64,000 nt of DNA, taken from NCBI GenBank assembly GCA_023653095.1, contig JAMNXP010000002.1, positions 206,910-270,909 of the forward strand, given 5' to 3'. The stretch comes from Bacteroidia bacterium. GTDB taxonomy: Bacteria > Bacteroidota > Bacteroidia > NS11-12g > UBA955. The notes under the pieces are model-generated. The model searched no databases. It was given only the letters and a program-made list of their open reading frames with translations, and was not told the DNA's origin. The position numbers and the translations under genes were made by a program. This document shows, piece by piece, positions 1-8,893 of the stretch; position 1 is the stretch's first letter; every line of letters begins with the position of its first letter.

Positions 1-530
1 TGGTTCAAGTTGATTTCTTGTTGGTTTTCTAATTCATCCAGTGCTATGATGATCCAACTAGGGGTGTGAAACTGTTGCCAATCTAATTCATAACCCAGTC
101 CTCTACAGACATTTAATACAAATTTGATGGGTAGATATTTCAGCTGACTTTTGTTGGCGGAATTCAGTCTATTGAACTCATCCAAAACCAGCTGAAAAAA
201 AATGGCATCCGGGAAATGTTCATGCACGCACAGAGAAATGAGCTCCGTGTAGAAGAATTTCACTTGCTGAATGTCCATAGCATCGGGCAAAATGGATGTT
301 TTTAAAGCCGATATTTCCTTGATCCTCAACAATCCAGGTGATTGTTTGACCGTATAAACCAATTCCACGGCTGTACCCGATTGATAATAGGCGTTCTTAC
401 TTTTGGCCTTACCCAAACCTTGAACGAGAAAAGCGGCTAGCCCTGAGAATTCAGTGTAGATGTGCACCACCGCCGAATGATCGGTGTAGGGAATGCGTTT
501 AATGACAATGCCTTTGGTCTTGACCAACAT
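1..530 (-). CDS. recO: Recombination mediator RecO (partial, C-terminus outside window)
   Basis: RecO belongs to the RecFOR pathway and helps RecA replace SSB on single-stranded DNA. The frame opens with ATG at 530 and reads MLVKTKGIVIKRIPYTDHS followed by VVHIYTEFSG. This is the N-terminal OB-fold (about residues 1-80) typical of Bacteroidota RecO, and the helical part follows. About 176 residues are visible; the family is usually around 230-250 residues, so the C-terminus lies beyond the left edge. It is the last visible gene of the minus-strand series starting at 6100, but only 18 bases after an unrelated propeller gene, so co-transcription is an inference. Identification is by motif recognition, not by a search. 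Confidence 0.9.
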   Translation of the reverse strand, partial: MLVKTKGIVIKRIPYTDHSAVVHIYTEFSGLAAFLVQGLGKAKSKNAYYQSGTAVELVYTVKQSPGLLRIKEISALKTSILPDAMDIQQVKFFYTELISLCVHEHFPDAIFFQLVLDEFNRLNSANKSQLKYLPIKFVLNVCRGLGYELDWQQFHTPSWIIIALDELENQQEINLN

Positions 531-548
531 CTGTGACCAAAAATAAAA

Positions 549-1688
549 TCAATCTATCCAGTCTGCAATAAAAAGATTGGTGTCGCGGGTACCACCGTTA
601 TTGCGGTTTGAGCTAAAAATTAACTTTTTGCCGTCTGGTGAAAACATAGGAAAAGCATTGAAAATGCTGTTATTGGTGATCCTTTCAAGTCCAGTTCCGT
701 CTAAATTGATCATGTACAATTGGAAGTCATAACCTCTAGTAGAATGGTGGTTGCTTGAGAAAATGATTTTTTTGCCGTTAGGATGGAAGAATGGGGCCCA
801 ATTCGCTTTGCCCAGGTGGGTGATTTGTTTCAAGTTGCTTCCATCTACATTCACTGTGTAAATTTCCATGTTGGTAGGAGCAACTAGGTTTCTTGACAAA
901 TAATCTTTGTATTTTTTTATTTCTTCTTCTGTCTGGGGACGTGAAGCTCTGAAAACCAATTGCTTAGAGTCTGGTGAGAAAAATGCTCCACCATCATATC
1001 CAAGTCCGTTGGTAATTTGACGTTGATTTTTGCCGTCAATATCCATGATCCATAGTTCAAGGTCGCCTGATCTGGTGCTAGTGAAAACAATTGACTTTCC
1101 ATCAGGAGATACTGTTGCTTCGGCGTCATACCCCATTTGGTTGGTCAATTGATTGACAATTTTTCCTGATTTATTGGATACGAAAATGTCAAAATCCTTG
1201 TAGATTGGCCAAAGGTATGCACCAGAGGTTTCAGGTGTTGGAGGACATTCTTTAGCTCCCAAATGTGTGCTCGCATAAACCAGTTGTGAATCGCCAGGCA
1301 TGAAATATGAGCATGTGGTTCTACCAAGGCCTGTACTTACTTGTGCTGGTTTGTAATCATGAGAACCCATATCTGATAGTTTGGTCCAAAAAATCTGATC
1401 ACATTGAAGTCCCCATTTGGCATTATTGCTTTGAAAAACAATGGATGAATTGTCAAAGCTGAAATATGCTTCGGCATTATCGCCGCCAAAAGTGAGTTGT
1501 TTTAGGTTCTTAAGGTGTGGTTCTGGTTGTATGGTGATTTCTGAAGAAGCGTTTGGCTTGTATTCTTTTGATATGCCGTGGCCATGACCATCGAGGTTGC
1601 CATGCTGATGGGTTTCTTGACCTTGTTGAGCCAATAATGAACTTGCTAGGGCAAGGCCAATGCTGAGGGATAAAAACTTTATATTCAT
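549..1688 (-). CDS. TolB-like WD40/PD40 beta-propeller protein, exported, His-rich N-terminus
   Basis: Exported protein of 379 residues. The start MNIKFLSLS at 1688 is chosen because it gives a clean signal peptide ending ...SSLLAQ and lies 2 bases after the stop of the upstream HmuY gene; an in-frame start at 1709 would overlap that gene. The mature N-terminus is His-rich (HQHGNLDGHGHG). PD40-type propeller repeats with the core SPDGK..IVFTS/FSSN recur near residues 195, 240, 305 and 350, as in the periplasmic TolB propeller. It is the fourth gene of the haem-uptake operon. A role in binding or relaying metal or haem is inferred from the histidines and context. Its enzymatic or partner function is unknown. 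Confidence 0.75.
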   Translation of the reverse strand: MNIKFLSLSIGLALASSLLAQQGQETHQHGNLDGHGHGISKEYKPNASSEITIQPEPHLKNLKQLTFGGDNAEAYFSFDNSSIVFQSNNAKWGLQCDQIFWTKLSDMGSHDYKPAQVSTGLGRTTCSYFMPGDSQLVYASTHLGAKECPPTPETSGAYLWPIYKDFDIFVSNKSGKIVNQLTNQMGYDAEATVSPDGKSIVFTSTRSGDLELWIMDIDGKNQRQITNGLGYDGGAFFSPDSKQLVFRASRPQTEEEIKKYKDYLSRNLVAPTNMEIYTVNVDGSNLKQITHLGKANWAPFFHPNGKKIIFSSNHHSTRGYDFQLYMINLDGTGLERITNNSIFNAFPMFSPDGKKLIFSSNRNNGGTRDTNLFIADWID

Positions 1689-1690
1689 AA

Positions 1691-2749
1691 TTATTTTAAT
1701 ACTTCCCATGCCATTTTAGGGTAGCCTTTACGGCCCTGATCGTCATAAAAGTCAATGAATCGCATCTTGAACCAGTTGCCTGATTCGGTTTTTAAAAGGA
1801 AATATTTATTTTGGACGATGGTGTATTTAGCGGAATTTTGGTCATAAACCTTCCAGTCATATCCAATTTCATTCAGGGTTTTACCCATGGAGAAGTCTTG
1901 AGCCAATTCTTTGCTCATGTCATCAAATGAGATGCCTGTTGAGTTGGAATTGACTTCACAAACTGAGATTTTATGTTTATTGATTAATGCACCGCGAATG
2001 ATGTATGGATATGGTTGTCCGTTGACGTCGTGAATGGATTCTTTGTAAGTGGTAAAGACGATATCCCATTTTTTGTTTTTGATGGGTTCGTTTTCCACGG
2101 TTTTTAGGGTGCCAAAATTGAAATAGGTGTAATTATATTCTGGGTTTGTATAAATTTTGGTGACGTTTATTTTAATCGGATTGAAGACAAATGTCCACTG
2201 GAATTCATACATTCCACCTCTGACAGATAAGAATTTAATTTTGATAAAACGATTTGCTACAACTGAGTCTGAGCCTAAATCTAAAACGTAGGTTTCATCA
2301 GGATTACCCTCATAACCGTAAGTAGTGGGTTTAAAACAATTAGAAGTCACCAAAGAATCGATATGTCCGTTAGGATTGTCAAATCCCCAAGATAACTTAG
2401 ACATTTGAAGTTGATGAATATCATCGAAGTGGGTGTCAGTCACTTTGGCTAGGGCATAACTGGTACTTTTACCTGCACAAACTATGATGTGTGGGGTGCC
2501 ATTACACGCGAAACCTAGGTCCCACTGACCAAATAAGTTGGTAGTTTTGGTTTGTGTTTCAAAGTCAAAGTACAATTGATTGCTGTAGGTTTCACCCATT
2601 TCGAAGGTTTGGGTTTGTAGTCCTGCTGCTACTTTAGGTTGGGGGTACAAGGGCTCGTCTTTTTCGCAAGAAGTGAAAACTATGGCTAACATCGCCAGCA
2701 GAACGAAGCTGGCTTTTGAAAACGAACGATTGAATGATGAAACTAACAA
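1691..2749 (-). CDS. HmuY family haem-binding lipoprotein
   Basis: Surface or periplasmic haem-capturing lipoprotein, 352 residues. A hydrophobic leader ends in the lipobox VFTSC (Cys27). The body carries HmuY hallmarks: YSNQLYFDFET near residue 57, QWDLGFACNG near 75, KKWDIVFTTYK near 225, and the C-terminal signature NWFKMRFIDFYDDQGRKGYP. HmuY is known in Porphyromonas gingivalis as a haemophore that passes haem to the TonB-dependent receptor HmuR. Here the receptor gene is directly upstream with a 6-base gap, which supports the same role. The ligand is inferred: some HmuY relatives may bind other ligands, and the axial haem ligands cannot be assigned by eye. Confidence 0.88.
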   Translation of the reverse strand: MLVSSFNRSFSKASFVLLAMLAIVFTSCEKDEPLYPQPKVAAGLQTQTFEMGETYSNQLYFDFETQTKTTNLFGQWDLGFACNGTPHIIVCAGKSTSYALAKVTDTHFDDIHQLQMSKLSWGFDNPNGHIDSLVTSNCFKPTTYGYEGNPDETYVLDLGSDSVVANRFIKIKFLSVRGGMYEFQWTFVFNPIKINVTKIYTNPEYNYTYFNFGTLKTVENEPIKNKKWDIVFTTYKESIHDVNGQPYPYIIRGALINKHKISVCEVNSNSTGISFDDMSKELAQDFSMGKTLNEIGYDWKVYDQNSAKYTIVQNKYFLLKTESGNWFKMRFIDFYDDQGRKGYPKMAWEVLK

Positions 2750-2755
2750 AATGAA

Positions 2756-4789
2756 TTACAAATTTACAGTAAGCTGAACAAATAAAATCCTACCCATACC
2801 AATGTTTACACCCCCATTGCTGTTGCCGTGAACGCCTCCAGTTTGAGCGGTAGCGGCTAATTGGCTAACATTAAAGAGGTTTTTTGCGCCCCATTGGAAT
2901 TGAGCTTTATTGAATAAATTATGACTAAAACTAAGGTCTGCAAGAGTGTAAGAGGGCAAAGTGTACACTTCACCATTTGAAGTGAAACCTTGAGTTTTTC
3001 CTGAGAATCTGCTAAACCAAAGCACGTTGGTGTTATACTTTTTTAGGGGATATTGAACGTTAAGGGTATGTTGAAATACTTGCCATTCATTGAGTCCGCC
3101 ATCAACATTCACTCTCGCATAATTTTGAATAAATGATGAGTTCCATGTGAAGGTAGTGTTGTAAATGAAAAATTCTGATGAAATATTGGCCCCACTAGAT
3201 GTCATTTCACCAATGTTAATGTATTTGTATAGGGCGGTATTGGGGTCAACCAAGCTCAATTGAATTTGGTTATTGATGGAGTTGTAAAAACTGGATAACT
3301 TAAATTGAGCGGCAATATTTTGGTTGATGGTGTGACGGTAATCTAGCGATGCAATAAAATTGTGAGAATTCTCAGCTTGAAGGTTCTCATTGCCTTGAAC
3401 ATTATGATTTATATCTACAAATAAAAAGTACATTTCTTTTGCAGTAGGAGCTCTGAATCCGCGAGCATAAGAACCGCGGAATTGAGTGAATTTCGAAATT
3501 TGATATTTAAGTTGAAAAGACGGTATGATGGGAGCGAATTTTAAGTGATTGTTGAAAATCGCTGGAGCTATTTCTGTTCCGAATGCATTGTTGTATGCGA
3601 TTCTTAAAGATGGTTTTAAATTGAGTTTTTGGGTAGGTTTATATTCTAGCGACCCAAACAATGCAGCGTCCCAAATGGGTTGAAATTGTTGAATTCTCTG
3701 TCCAGTAATATCTTCTCTCTGAATATCATAGCCAGCCATGAACACAAACTTTTTGAATTTATTGTTTTCCCAAAGAGCTCGCAGATTTAATAGGGAATTC
3801 AGGGTTGTATCTTGGTCAGATGGTCTTGTAACTATTTCTGAGCCGTTGACCAAATTGCGACGGACATTGATTTTTTCTCGATGATAGACATTGAAAGCAT
3901 TTTGAAAGCGAAAACTGTTGTTCGCATTCATTTTGTAATCTACGGTATATCCTAAATCAGCACGTTGTGTGTAGAAATAATTGTTGTATCCGGTCACTCC
4001 TATCAAATTGAATTCAGCATTGGAGCGATCTGTCAATTTCTCATGAAAGTAATTTAGGTTTATTTTATGGTTCAGTTTCTTCGTTTTGTATCCCCATCCG
4101 GCGTTGCCAAACCATTTGATTTTTGGTTTCCAATCAACCATTCTGCTTTCCGGGTTAAAGTCTAAGCCCTCAAAAAATTGTCTTCCAATATTGAAATCTA
4201 ACCATTGATTTTTGGTGTAAAAGTACTTCATGCCCGCATCTTGATTGATGTTTTTGGCACCATCCTTATAGGCTTTTGCGAAATACGAATTTTGATTGGT
4301 CAAAGGTGTTTTTGTAATGATATTGATCACTCCACCAATGGCATCTGTACCATAAACGACGCTCATTGGACCTTCCACTACCTCAATTCTTTCAATGCTT
4401 TCAGTGGGGATTTGGGACACATCAATATTGCCGTTTAATCTGCCAACCATAGGAATTCCATTAATTAATATCTTTACGTTTTGCCCTCCTAAACCTTGAA
4501 GCTTTACCGATGACCCTAGGCTCGGGTCATTTGAGATAATCATGGATGATTGATTGTTTAAAACATCATTGAGATTCTGTGCAGCCATGTTTTTTATGGT
4601 TTTAGAGCTAATAACCTGAACAGAATAAGGATTATCGGTTGCCAAACGCGGATTTACAGAGGCAGTGATGCTGACGGGGTTGATTAATTCCACTGATGAG
4701 TCAACGGAACTATTTGTACGCAAAGAATTTTGGGAGTACAATGGATTTAGTACTCCCAAAATTGAAATTATGATTAGCGTTTTTTTCAA
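2756..4789 (-). CDS. TonB-dependent outer-membrane receptor (haem/iron, HmuR-like)
   Basis: Outer-membrane beta-barrel that imports a ligand using TonB energy; 677 residues, usual size for the family. A signal peptide (MKKTLIIISILGVLNPLYSQ) is followed by a plug domain with ISSKTIKNMAAQNLNDVLNN near residue 60, VKILINGIPMVG near 108 and IERIEVVEGPMSVVYGTDAIGG near 132. The barrel has the LRAxTAKE-type motif RGFRAPTAKEMYF and a final strand ending FVQLTVNL. It sits between two HmuY-type genes, so haem or haemoprotein-derived iron is the likely substrate. That substrate is inferred from neighbours. Siderophore or vitamin B12 receptors share the same architecture. Confidence 0.9.
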   Translation of the reverse strand: MKKTLIIISILGVLNPLYSQNSLRTNSSVDSSVELINPVSITASVNPRLATDNPYSVQVISSKTIKNMAAQNLNDVLNNQSSMIISNDPSLGSSVKLQGLGGQNVKILINGIPMVGRLNGNIDVSQIPTESIERIEVVEGPMSVVYGTDAIGGVINIITKTPLTNQNSYFAKAYKDGAKNINQDAGMKYFYTKNQWLDFNIGRQFFEGLDFNPESRMVDWKPKIKWFGNAGWGYKTKKLNHKINLNYFHEKLTDRSNAEFNLIGVTGYNNYFYTQRADLGYTVDYKMNANNSFRFQNAFNVYHREKINVRRNLVNGSEIVTRPSDQDTTLNSLLNLRALWENNKFKKFVFMAGYDIQREDITGQRIQQFQPIWDAALFGSLEYKPTQKLNLKPSLRIAYNNAFGTEIAPAIFNNHLKFAPIIPSFQLKYQISKFTQFRGSYARGFRAPTAKEMYFLFVDINHNVQGNENLQAENSHNFIASLDYRHTINQNIAAQFKLSSFYNSINNQIQLSLVDPNTALYKYINIGEMTSSGANISSEFFIYNTTFTWNSSFIQNYARVNVDGGLNEWQVFQHTLNVQYPLKKYNTNVLWFSRFSGKTQGFTSNGEVYTLPSYTLADLSFSHNLFNKAQFQWGAKNLFNVSQLAATAQTGGVHGNSNGGVNIGMGRILFVQLTVNL

Positions 4790-4816
4790 GTGTTTGATTT
4801 AATGCTCAGAAGAGAA

Positions 4817-6100
4817 TTAGATCTTTGAAAAAGAGATGGCACTTTTACCCAAGTTATGTGTTACTTCCAGAACATATTGTCCAGCAGAAAGACTAGACAA
4901 ATCTATGGTAGATTGAGTAGAGTTCAACAGTAAACGTCCATCGAAACCTCTAACAACATACTGATGAGGAGTTACATTTTCTGGAACGATAACATTAATT
5001 TGCTCTGAAGCGGGTACAGGAAAAGCAACGATGTTCGCATTGATAGATTTTTTCAAGCTTGCTTGTGAACCTAATTTCACGCGATCTAAAATGCTGTTTC
5101 CGTTGGAAGTTCCACCGAACCCGGTGAAACGAATTCCCCAGTAGTCAGCGCCAGTAGCATTAGGCACTTCAACGATGTATGCACGATCTGCGACAACTTC
5201 GAAAGCTTGTCCGTTGAACGCTTTCCAATCTGAACCCACACGGGTAAGGTCGTTTTTAAACCCTTTTCCGCCAGTAGTATCAGTATCTGTGATGTAAAGT
5301 TCAGGCTTTGCCAATAAATCTGCCCACTTTACATTTTCAAGCTTGGCAATCTTCAAACCGCGTTTAGATTCAACTCCCATAGTTAAGTAAGGAATATAAC
5401 CTGTGCCAGTGAAGGTTGGGACATAGTAGCGTGTGAAATTCAAATGCCAATCGCCTCCGTTGGGTTCAACGTTTACTTGAGTCATTTTTTGAAGGTCATA
5501 GTATTTGTAAGTAGCTCCATTGGCTTCAGATTGTTTCATAGTGTCTGTAACTGACATAGGGCTACCCAATGGTGCATATTTGAAAATGAAGTCGCCATTA
5601 GTTTCTTGAGAAATGGGCATAAACTTCACAAAATATGTATTTGCACCTACAGCAAAAGTTAAAAGATAGAGGGAATCACCTTTTACTTTGTGAGAACCTG
5701 CATCATACACACCCCAAGAAAAATCCCACTGGTTGTTTGGGTCAAAATTTTGATTGAAGGCGCCTTTTTCGTGAATGTGTAAATCGTTCATGGGTTTCAC
5801 CCAAGATTTCCAACCGGCAGTATCCATTTGGTCAAAGGCAGAATTGTCTCCTTTGGGATATAAATACACGTTTACCCCAGCGGTGTGATTCAAACGGATA
5901 CAATTGTCACGAGTGGCGGAAGTGTGCGCCATGTGCCATTTGTTGATGGGTGAAGAATGCTTACTTCCTGTAACCACGTTAAAGTAATTGCTATTCGCAT
6001 AGCCTGCCCCCATTGACACGGTGTCAGTAATGACTGTTTGAGCTCCCAAGGAACCAAAAAATGCGCTTACTAACAATGCTGAAAAAGTATGTTTAATCAT
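4817..6100 (-). CDS. HmuY-like protein exported by the type IX secretion system
   Basis: First gene of the haem-uptake operon, 427 residues. The start MIKHTFSALLVSAFFGSLGAQ at 6100 is chosen because it begins a clear signal peptide and lies downstream of the promoter; an in-frame codon at 6142 would start upstream of the promoter's -7 box. HmuY-like elements are visible: MGAGYANSNYFNVVTG near residue 30, WDFSWGVYDAG near 140 and a second copy of the fold with WKAFNGQAFEV. The last roughly 75 residues, from IVAFPVPASEQINVIVPEN to YVLEVTHNLGKSAISFSKI, are a T9SS type A sorting domain. It therefore probably acts as a secreted or surface haemophore paired with the lipoprotein HmuY and the receptor. 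The haem ligand itself is inferred. Confidence 0.8.
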   Translation of the reverse strand: MIKHTFSALLVSAFFGSLGAQTVITDTVSMGAGYANSNYFNVVTGSKHSSPINKWHMAHTSATRDNCIRLNHTAGVNVYLYPKGDNSAFDQMDTAGWKSWVKPMNDLHIHEKGAFNQNFDPNNQWDFSWGVYDAGSHKVKGDSLYLLTFAVGANTYFVKFMPISQETNGDFIFKYAPLGSPMSVTDTMKQSEANGATYKYYDLQKMTQVNVEPNGGDWHLNFTRYYVPTFTGTGYIPYLTMGVESKRGLKIAKLENVKWADLLAKPELYITDTDTTGGKGFKNDLTRVGSDWKAFNGQAFEVVADRAYIVEVPNATGADYWGIRFTGFGGTSNGNSILDRVKLGSQASLKKSINANIVAFPVPASEQINVIVPENVTPHQYVVRGFDGRLLLNSTQSTIDLSSLSAGQYVLEVTHNLGKSAISFSKI

Positions 6101-6118
6101 AGAGTTTTTAATCTGTCG

Positions 6119-6148
6119 CAAAGGTAACAGCAACCTATACACACCAAT
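6119..6148 (-). promoter_or_regulatory. Promoter of the haem-uptake operon
   Basis: On the minus strand TACCTTTG (6126-6119) matches the Bacteroidota -7 consensus TAnnTTTG exactly. ATTG (6148-6145) lies 18 bases upstream, as expected for the -33 element. Transcription should begin near 6112, leaving only about a 12-base leader before ATG at 6100. No Shine-Dalgarno site is visible. Direct repeats lie immediately upstream at 6151-6196. Confidence 0.7.
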
Positions 6149-6150
6149 TT

Positions 6151-6196
6151 ATGACATTCGTCATCTTAATGTCATCTACCGTCAAATTAATGTCAT
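6151..6196. promoter_or_regulatory. Putative operator: 21-bp-phased direct repeats plus inverted repeat
   Basis: TTAATGTCAT occurs at 6166-6175 and again at 6187-6196, start to start exactly 21 bp, two helical turns. Extended copies read GTCA-nn-TTAATGTCAT (6160-6175 and 6181-6196). A perfect inverted repeat ATGAC-ATTC-GTCAT occupies 6151-6164. The block sits just upstream of the -33 element of the haem operon promoter, in the position of an activator site, and also upstream of the divergent hscA-like gene. The cognate regulator is unknown. Confidence 0.55.
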
Positions 6197-6230
6197 GGAT
6201 TACTGCAATAGAGTTTTGCTGAATGCGTTG

Positions 6231-6238
6231 TAATTTCG
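6231..6238 (+). promoter_or_regulatory. -7 box of the hscA-like gene (near-consensus)
   Basis: TAATTTCG differs by one base from TAnnTTTG and ends 5 bases before ATG at 6244, predicting a leaderless mRNA. Confidence 0.45.
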
Positions 6239-6243
6239 CGGCC

Positions 6244-8166
6244 ATGGCAAAGATCGGAATTAATATCAAACAGGGTAAAATTGAATTGCCCAAGGTGATA
6301 GTGGGAATAGATTTGGGAACCACAAATTCTTTGATTGCTTATGTGCCAAACTCCGAGAAATCAGATGTTTGTGGAGTTGAATCAATCAAGAGAGAGCCTA
6401 GAATAATTCCGGTAAGAGGACAAGGCTTGGTGCCATCGGTGGTATATTTTGATGAGCATGGATCTCCTAGTGTTGGACATTATGCAAAAAGTAAGATTGC
6501 TCAAGAGCCAGAGAGAACCATTTTTAGTGTAAAAAGATTATTGGGAAAAAGTTACAAAGACCTAGCAGATAAAGCTGATTATGTAGGTTATAAAATCATC
6601 GATTCAGATTCAACGTCCGAAGCCATGGTAAAGATAGAAATTGACGGCAAGTTTTATAATCCCATAGAACTGTCTTTCTTGATTCTTAAGGAAATAAAAA
6701 CTCAGGCAGAAAAGGAGCTTTCGGTACACATTGAACAGGCTGTTATTACGGTGCCTGCTTATTTCAATGATTCACAAAGACAGGCTACACGAGATGCAGG
6801 TAAATTGGCCGGTTTAGATGTTTTAAGAATCATCAATGAGCCCACTGCTGCAAGCATTGCTTATGGCATTGCCGAGAAAAAATCAGGAAATGTTTTGGTT
6901 TATGATTTGGGAGGAGGGACTTTTGATGTGTCTATTTTGACGTTAGAAGAAGGAGTATTTGAAGTTCTTGCCACACATGGAAATACCTATTTGGGTGGAG
7001 ATGATTTAGACAGGAGTATAGCTGAATTTTGGTTGAAAAAGCATCAGTTAACGTCAAATCAACTTTCAAAAACCGAATTGCAGATGCTCAGAATGATTGC
7101 TGAAGAGGCTAAAATATACCTCTCTCAAGATGAAATTTGGGGTCATGCGGAGGCTCAATTTGAGCAAGTATTTCAATGCGTAAACATCAACTTAACTTTG
7201 ACATTGAGTGTCTCAGAGTTGCAAAATACTGTTGCGCCTCTGATCGGAGAAACGCTAAAGTCTGTGCATAAAGCCTTATCTGACGCTGAATTAAAGCCTG
7301 ATCAAATTGATGAAGTGGTATTGGTAGGTGGCAGTACTCGTTACCCAGGTGTGATGCAGGCGTTAATGCCTATTTTTCCGCATGTATTCATCAATAATCG
7401 CATAAATCCTGACGAAGTAGTGGCTTTGGGTGCCGCTATTGAGGCGGATGTATTGGCTGGAAATAGAAGCGATGTGCTATTGTTAGATGTCACCCCTTTG
7501 TCTTTGGGTATTGAAACTGCCGGCGGATTGATGGATGTTCTCATCCCCCGAAACAGTAAAATCCCTACAAGACTGGCAAGGGAATATACCACATCAGTAG
7601 ATGGACAGGTTAATTTGAAGGTTTCTGTGTTCCAGGGAGAGCGAGAGTTGGTCGGCGAAAATCGCAAGTTGGGCGAATTTATTTTAAAAGGCATTCCTGC
7701 AATGCCCGCTTGGTTGCCCAAAATTCAAATTCAATTTGCCTTGAATCCGGATGGAATTTTAAAAGTTGCAGCAAAAGAATTGAGAAGTGGGGTAGAGCAG
7801 GAGGTCGAAATTCAACCTACTTATGGCCTTACAGACAGTCAGGTGGAGGAAATGTTGCTTGCTGGATTTCAAAATGCTCAATCAGATATTGAGTTGCGAT
7901 TGAATCAAGAAACCATCAACGAAGGAAATCAAATGGTATACACGGCTGAACGCTTTATTGAGAAAAACGGTCAACATCTTTCGGCAGAGGAAATTGCAGG
8001 CAGCAAACAACGAATTGAAGATTTGCGTTGTCTATTGAACGATAAAGCTGATCGAAACTCAATAAACAAACAAATTGAGTTATTGAATGACTACACTCGT
8101 CCTTTCGCGGAGCGGGTAATGGATATAGCAATAGGTCAAGCTTTAAAGGGTAAAACATTAGACTAA
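6244..8166 (+). CDS. hscA: Hsp70-family chaperone, HscA-like
   Basis: ATP-dependent Hsp70 chaperone of 640 residues. The start [12 protein letters not shown] at 6244 is preferred over an in-frame ATG at 6223 because the -7 box lies between them. The actin-like ATPase domain shows [14 protein letters not shown] near residue 22, [20 protein letters not shown] near 170, [12 protein letters not shown] near 219 and [13 protein letters not shown] near 358. The substrate-binding domain follows, with a short helical lid, and the EEVD-like tail of DnaK is absent. The short N-terminal extension before the first strand and the lid are like the second Hsp70 of Bacteroidota, often annotated as the iron-sulfur cluster chaperone HscA. 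No isc/suf gene is adjacent, so the assignment to Fe-S assembly rests on similarity only. A general DnaK-like role is possible. Confidence 0.8.
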   Translation: MAKIGINIKQGKIELPKVIVGIDLGTTNSLIAYVPNSEKSDVCGVESIKREPRIIPVRGQGLVPSVVYFDEHGSPSVGHYAKSKIAQEPERTIFSVKRLLGKSYKDLADKADYVGYKIIDSDSTSEAMVKIEIDGKFYNPIELSFLILKEIKTQAEKELSVHIEQAVITVPAYFNDSQRQATRDAGKLAGLDVLRIINEPTAASIAYGIAEKKSGNVLVYDLGGGTFDVSILTLEEGVFEVLATHGNTYLGGDDLDRSIAEFWLKKHQLTSNQLSKTELQMLRMIAEEAKIYLSQDEIWGHAEAQFEQVFQCVNINLTLTLSVSELQNTVAPLIGETLKSVHKALSDAELKPDQIDEVVLVGGSTRYPGVMQALMPIFPHVFINNRINPDEVVALGAAIEADVLAGNRSDVLLLDVTPLSLGIETAGGLMDVLIPRNSKIPTRLAREYTTSVDGQVNLKVSVFQGERELVGENRKLGEFILKGIPAMPAWLPKIQIQFALNPDGILKVAAKELRSGVEQEVEIQPTYGLTDSQVEEMLLAGFQNAQSDIELRLNQETINEGNQMVYTAERFIEKNGQHLSAEEIAGSKQRIEDLRCLLNDKADRNSINKQIELLNDYTRPFAERVMDIAIGQALKGKTLD

Positions 8167-8168
8167 AT

Positions 8169-8855
8169 ATGTATAAAAACGCAGGTATATTTCTTCTCTC
8201 TTTCATCTTGTCTTTAGTGGCTAAAGCGCAATTGGCACCTCAAGAAGTTTCGAACTTAGGGTTTAAGATGGGATTTGGATTTTATTCTTTTAGATCGGGC
8301 GAATTGGTTAATCCTCGCCCAATGCTGGGTTATACCGCGGGTTTTAATGTACACAGTGATTTTACCAAAAAGAAGAGATTGTTCTACCAAGCAGGACTTG
8401 ATTTTACTTTGAGGGGTGGAAATTTTGCAAATCCCGAAAAAATTGAGAGCGCAGTAAATAGTGCTTACGGAAAGATCACTCTGGTTACCGTTGATTTTCC
8501 ATTCAGCGTTTTAGTCCCAATAAGGCCCTTAAAAAAAGCAGAGTCGCCCATGATTAAAATGGGCGTAACTCCAAGTATTTTGCTTAGATCTGTTGTTTAT
8601 GTGGGACCCGATAGAATTCCGTTAAACAGTCAGATTTATCAGCAAACTTGGGAAAATCTTCCTCTTAAGCAAGTAGAATTTTTGGCCCATGTGGGTTATC
8701 AAAAAAAGGTGGCAGAGGTTGGGTATTATGTGGGTTTGAATTTTGGGGTGAATAATTTGAATGCGGGAGATTTTAAAATTGAAGGAATCTATCCTGCAAC
8801 AGGCAACGGTAAACGTATTTCTACGTGGTCTATCGAAGCGGTCATGATTTTTTAA
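8169..8855 (+). CDS. Small outer-membrane beta-barrel protein, unknown role
   Basis: Predicted outer-membrane protein of 228 residues that begins 2 bases after the hscA-like stop, so it is probably co-transcribed. A signal peptide (MYKNAGIFLLSFILSLVAKAQ) is followed by alternating amphipathic beta strands rich in Gly and aromatic residues (GFKMGFGFYSF, MLGYTAGFNV, FYQAGLDFTL, VGYYVGLNFGVNN). It ends in a strand terminating ...SIEAVMIF with a C-terminal Phe, the usual BAM recognition feature. The size suits an 8-10-stranded barrel of the OmpA/PorT-like class. I do not recognise a specific family, and function cannot be assigned. Confidence 0.65.
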   Translation: MYKNAGIFLLSFILSLVAKAQLAPQEVSNLGFKMGFGFYSFRSGELVNPRPMLGYTAGFNVHSDFTKKKRLFYQAGLDFTLRGGNFANPEKIESAVNSAYGKITLVTVDFPFSVLVPIRPLKKAESPMIKMGVTPSILLRSVVYVGPDRIPLNSQIYQQTWENLPLKQVEFLAHVGYQKKVAEVGYYVGLNFGVNNLNAGDFKIEGIYPATGNGKRISTWSIEAVMIF

Positions 8856-8893
8856 GGCAATAGCCCGATATTTGCAGTATATTTAAATCTGCC

